This document shows, in pieces, positions 61,722 through 64,000 of a stretch of DNA of 64,000 bases. The notes under the pieces are model-generated. The model saw only the letters and a list, made by a program, of their open reading frames with translations, ran no database searches and was not told where the DNA came from. The position numbers were made by a program, and so were the translations under genes. The stretch is taken from assembly GCA_947487205.1 (NCBI GenBank), contig CANKVU010000015.1, forward strand, positions 1 through 64,000, written 5' to 3'. The DNA is from an uncultured Paracoccaceae bacterium (GTDB lineage Bacteria > Pseudomonadota > Alphaproteobacteria > Rhodobacterales > Rhodobacteraceae). How positions within the stretch are numbered: the first letter of the stretch is position 1; every line of letters starts with the position of its first letter.

Positions 61722-62537
61722 TCAGTAGTATTCGCCGGGGTTCTCGCCGCTCATGTAACGGCACTTGTTGAGGATCACGCCGAGCACGTCGGTATGCGCC
61801 GCGATCTCCCGTTCGCAGCGGTCCACTTCCTTGATCGAGGTGGTCTCCGCGCCCGCCACGAGAAGGGCGCAATCCACGTGACCGAGGAAAGCCAGCGTGT
61901 CGTCGTTCACCAGCAGGGGGGGGGTGTCGAATATGATGAAGGTGGGATCGAACCGCGCGTCCAGATCGGCCAGGAATTGCCCGATCGAGGCGCTCTGGAG
62001 CAGATCGGAGGGGTTCTGGGCCGGCGTCTGGCTGGTGGCGAAGATCAGGTTGTTGCCCACGCGGACCGCGTTGTCCTTCATCTCCCCGTGGCCGCTCATC
62101 AGGTCGGCCACGGAATGACGGACATTGAGCCCCAGGGTCTGGGCCAGCGCCGGGCGGCGCATGTCCATCTCGACCACGATCGCCGAGGTTTCGGGCTGCC
62201 GCGCGAGGCTCAGGGCGAGGTTGGCCGCGATCATGCTCTTGCCGCAGCCGGGCGTGGGGGATGTGATCGCCAGCCGTTTCCAGCTCTTGGGCCGCATCTG
62301 CTGCACCGTGCGCGTCCGCAGGATGTCGAAGGCGGTCGCCTCGGCGCCCCCGCCGAGCGCGACGATCCGGTTCTCCTTGAGAAGGCGGCGGTCGAGCTCG
62401 ACGGCGGGAATGGCGGCCCAGGCCTCGTCCCGGGGGGGGGCGGCCTCCGCGGGCGGGCGCCGGCCCGGGTCGGACCTTTTCGGCTCGCTTTCGCGGCTTT
62501 CACGGGCTTTCGCGATGGCGGATTGGATACGTTCCAT
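61722..62537 (-). CDS. BY-kinase-type ATPase (CpsD/CapB/Wzc C-domain)
   Basis: 271 residues from the ATG at 62537 with AGGAAA upstream. ITSPTPGCGKSMIAANLALSLA is the Walker A near residues 93-101, VVEMDMRRPALAQTLGL is Walker A' and FIIFDTPPLLVNDD is Walker B. The N-terminal ~50 residues are charged and disordered, and the C-terminus has only YMSGENPGEYY, a very short tyrosine tail compared with the clustered Tyr of typical BY-kinases. It works with the Wzz-type protein encoded 13 nt upstream to control polymer length and export. Confidence 0.88.
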   Translation of the reverse strand: MERIQSAIAKARESRESEPKRSDPGRRPPAEAAPPRDEAWAAIPAVELDRRLLKENRIVALGGGAEATAFDILRTRTVQQMRPKSWKRLAITSPTPGCGKSMIAANLALSLARQPETSAIVVEMDMRRPALAQTLGLNVRHSVADLMSGHGEMKDNAVRVGNNLIFATSQTPAQNPSDLLQSASIGQFLADLDARFDPTFIIFDTPPLLVNDDTLAFLGHVDCALLVAGAETTSIKEVDRCEREIAAHTDVLGVILNKCRYMSGENPGEYY

Positions 62538-62550
62538 GTCGCTTTCCTGT

Positions 62551-64000
62551 TCAGGCCACGGCGCCGGGGCCGGCCACGTCGCGTGCCGCGATGCTGAGCC
62601 GCGACATCAGGTCGTCGAAGAGCGGCACGAGCGGCGTGACCTGGGTGTCGATCAGCCAGAGCCCCGCCGGAACGGCCACGCAGATGGCGATCACGGTGCC
62701 GAGGATGATCGACCGGCGGCGGCGGATCTCGGCCGCGGTCCGCAGGTAGGGGATCGTGGCGAAGGGCGCGATGCCGAGCTTGTTGGTGATCTCCACCGGC
62801 CGGCGGATGGCGTTGTTGAGAAGCTCGAGAAGCAGGACGAGGGCCAGCCCGCCGGCGAAGCCCCCGCCGATGCCCGCCAGCGCGATGATGGGACGGTCGG
62901 GGCTGTCGGGCTCGCTGGGCGTGGAGGCCTGTTCGACCACGCTGATGCGCTGCCCCTTGGACATCGATTCGATCACGTCGCCGGTCTCGGCACGGGCCCG
63001 GGCGGCGACGGCGCGGTTATACTGCTCCTGGGTGTTCTGGTAGTCGCGCTCGAGCGTGGCCAGGGTGCTGGCATTGCCGGGCGTGGCCTCGATCGTCTCC
63101 TCGAGCGCGGCCATCCTCTCCGAGAGGACGTCCTTCTGGTCGGCGATGTAGTCGAGTTGGCCCTCGATGTCGGATAGCTGGATCTCCGCCGCCGAGGGGG
63201 CTTGGCCGCCCTCGGTCTCGACCCCGGCTGCCGTGGCTTGCTGTTCGGTGACGATCTCCTCGAGCGCCGCGATGCGGCGCTTCATCACCGTCATCTTGGG
63301 ATTGTCCTCGGAGAGGACGGCGATGGAATTGGCGTAGCGGTTCTTGAGGTCGCGCAATTGCTGCGCCTCTTCCGTGCCGGCATCCGCGGGCTGATCCACG
63401 GCGGCTCCGGATTCGATCAGCTGTTGCAGGCGATCGCGGCGGTCGCGCAGCGTCGCCTCCTCGCGCTGCAGCTGGCTCAGCCGTTCCTGAAGGTCGCCCT
63501 GCTGGGAGCGCCGGAATTCGAGGGAATCGGGCAGGGCATTCAGGTTGCCCGCGCGGAAGTCGAGGATCCGCTGGCTCATGGTGCTGAGCTCCCGGTCGAG
63601 CCGGCTCACCTCGTCGGTGAAGAAGTCGAGGGTCTGCCCCGCCGTCGTGCGGCGCATCTCCACGTTCTGCTGCAGGATCAGCGTGACGAGCGCGTTCGTC
63701 ACGTCGGCCGCCATGGGTCCGGTCGGGGCGCTGAATCCTACTGTAATCACAATTGCCAGATCGGGCGAGCGTGGGCCGCCACTACCGCCCGTGGTCTGGA
63801 TGGAGGTGCGGCGGCGCATGTCCTCCACCTTCTCGTCGGCCGGCATCGGCGGCTCGCCGGCATAGACTTCCTGCTCGTTGGCGATTTCCAGAAGCACGCT
63901 GCGGCTCAGGAGGCGTTGGCGGATGATGGAGATCTGCTCGATCGCGCCGGTCCGCACGGTCGAGGAGGCCAGATCCTCGGGGATCTGCTCGGATTCGACG
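62551..64000 (-). CDS. Polysaccharide co-polymerase, Wzz/GumC type (5' end outside window)
   Basis: The reading frame is open to the window edge, so the N-terminus, including the first membrane segment, is missing; 482 residues are visible. VESEQIPEDLASSTVRTGAI and IIRQRLLSRSVLLEIAN are in the Wzz domain. About residues 120-330 form long coiled-coil helices (LQERLSQLQREEATLRDRRDRLQQL, SERMAALEETIEA). The GNVR-type C-domain has VVEQASTPSEPDSPDRPIIALAG and the second membrane helix. A third hydrophobic helix (IILGTVIAICVAVPAGLWL) follows. It forms the periplasmic cage that sets chain length with the Wzy-like protein and BY-kinase. Confidence 0.9.
   Translation of the reverse strand, partial: VESEQIPEDLASSTVRTGAIEQISIIRQRLLSRSVLLEIANEQEVYAGEPPMPADEKVEDMRRRTSIQTTGGSGGPRSPDLAIVITVGFSAPTGPMAADVTNALVTLILQQNVEMRRTTAGQTLDFFTDEVSRLDRELSTMSQRILDFRAGNLNALPDSLEFRRSQQGDLQERLSQLQREEATLRDRRDRLQQLIESGAAVDQPADAGTEEAQQLRDLKNRYANSIAVLSEDNPKMTVMKRRIAALEEIVTEQQATAAGVETEGGQAPSAAEIQLSDIEGQLDYIADQKDVLSERMAALEETIEATPGNASTLATLERDYQNTQEQYNRAVAARARAETGDVIESMSKGQRISVVEQASTPSEPDSPDRPIIALAGIGGGFAGGLALVLLLELLNNAIRRPVEITNKLGIAPFATIPYLRTAAEIRRRRSIILGTVIAICVAVPAGLWLIDTQVTPLVPLFDDLMSRLSIAARDVAGPGAVA

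Overview
The window looks like part of an extrachromosomal replicon (plasmid or chromid) of a marine-type Rhodobacterales alphaproteobacterium. The reasons are a GC-rich sequence (well above 60% by eye), alphaproteobacterial ThiF/ThiO/TenA-type thiamine genes, a RepA-type (RPA family) plasmid initiator with adjacent parAB, and a complete dTDP-rhamnose operon. RepA-type replicons carrying a rhamnose operon plus exopolysaccharide genes are known from roseobacters as biofilm plasmids. Assignment to that class is inferred from gene content, not from a database comparison.

Layout. 1-93: tail of a gene and its terminator. 394-4739 (minus): two glycosyltransferases, a methyltransferase and a sulfotransferase. 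5565-7534 (plus): two less GC-rich glycosyltransferase genes. 7777-9255 (minus): a polytopic membrane protein. 9338-15091 (plus): three glycosyltransferases, a beta-propeller-like protein and a flavin oxidoreductase of the UDP-galactopyranose mutase/amine oxidase fold. 15060-17699 (minus): a glycosyltransferase, a second sulfotransferase and a glycosyltransferase-like protein. 17818-19632: an MsbA/PglK-type ABC exporter. 19670-22865: FdhD and an FdhF/YdeP-type molybdoenzyme. 22911-30426: a TPP riboswitch followed by thiD-thiO-thiS-thiG-thiE-thiF-thiY-tenA-thiZ-thiX. 30423-34877 (minus): rmlC-rmlB-acyltransferase-rmlD-rmlA. 35195-39251: a small protein and a 1256-residue beta-helix surface protein. 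39458-40657: a family 4 glycosyltransferase. 40978-44775: the replication and partition module (parS-like sites, parB, parA, iterons, repA).

44780-54310 (minus) is a second polysaccharide block: Wzx-type flippase, VanZ-like protein, periplasmic beta-helix protein, Wzy-like polymerase, a LamG/beta-helix protein, a glycosyltransferase and an acetyltransferase. 54434-58805 (plus) holds an FrhB-like protein, a polysaccharide pyruvyltransferase and two glycosyltransferases. 58875-64000 holds two more glycosyltransferases, an acetyltransferase, a BY-kinase-type ATPase and a Wzz/Wzc-type co-polymerase cut by the window end.

Taken together, most of the window would make, decorate (rhamnose, acetyl, pyruvyl, sulfate, methyl) and export one or two surface polysaccharides by a Wzx/Wzy route, possibly with a second ABC route. 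The thiamine block and the molybdoenzyme are metabolic cargo. I saw no tRNA, rRNA, CRISPR array or intact insertion sequence. The most unusual observations are a parS-like site inside the rmlD coding sequence, a 38-bp perfect palindrome containing a parS-like core, paired beta-helix proteins flanking the polymerase gene, and the small-protein/giant beta-helix pair at 35195-39251.
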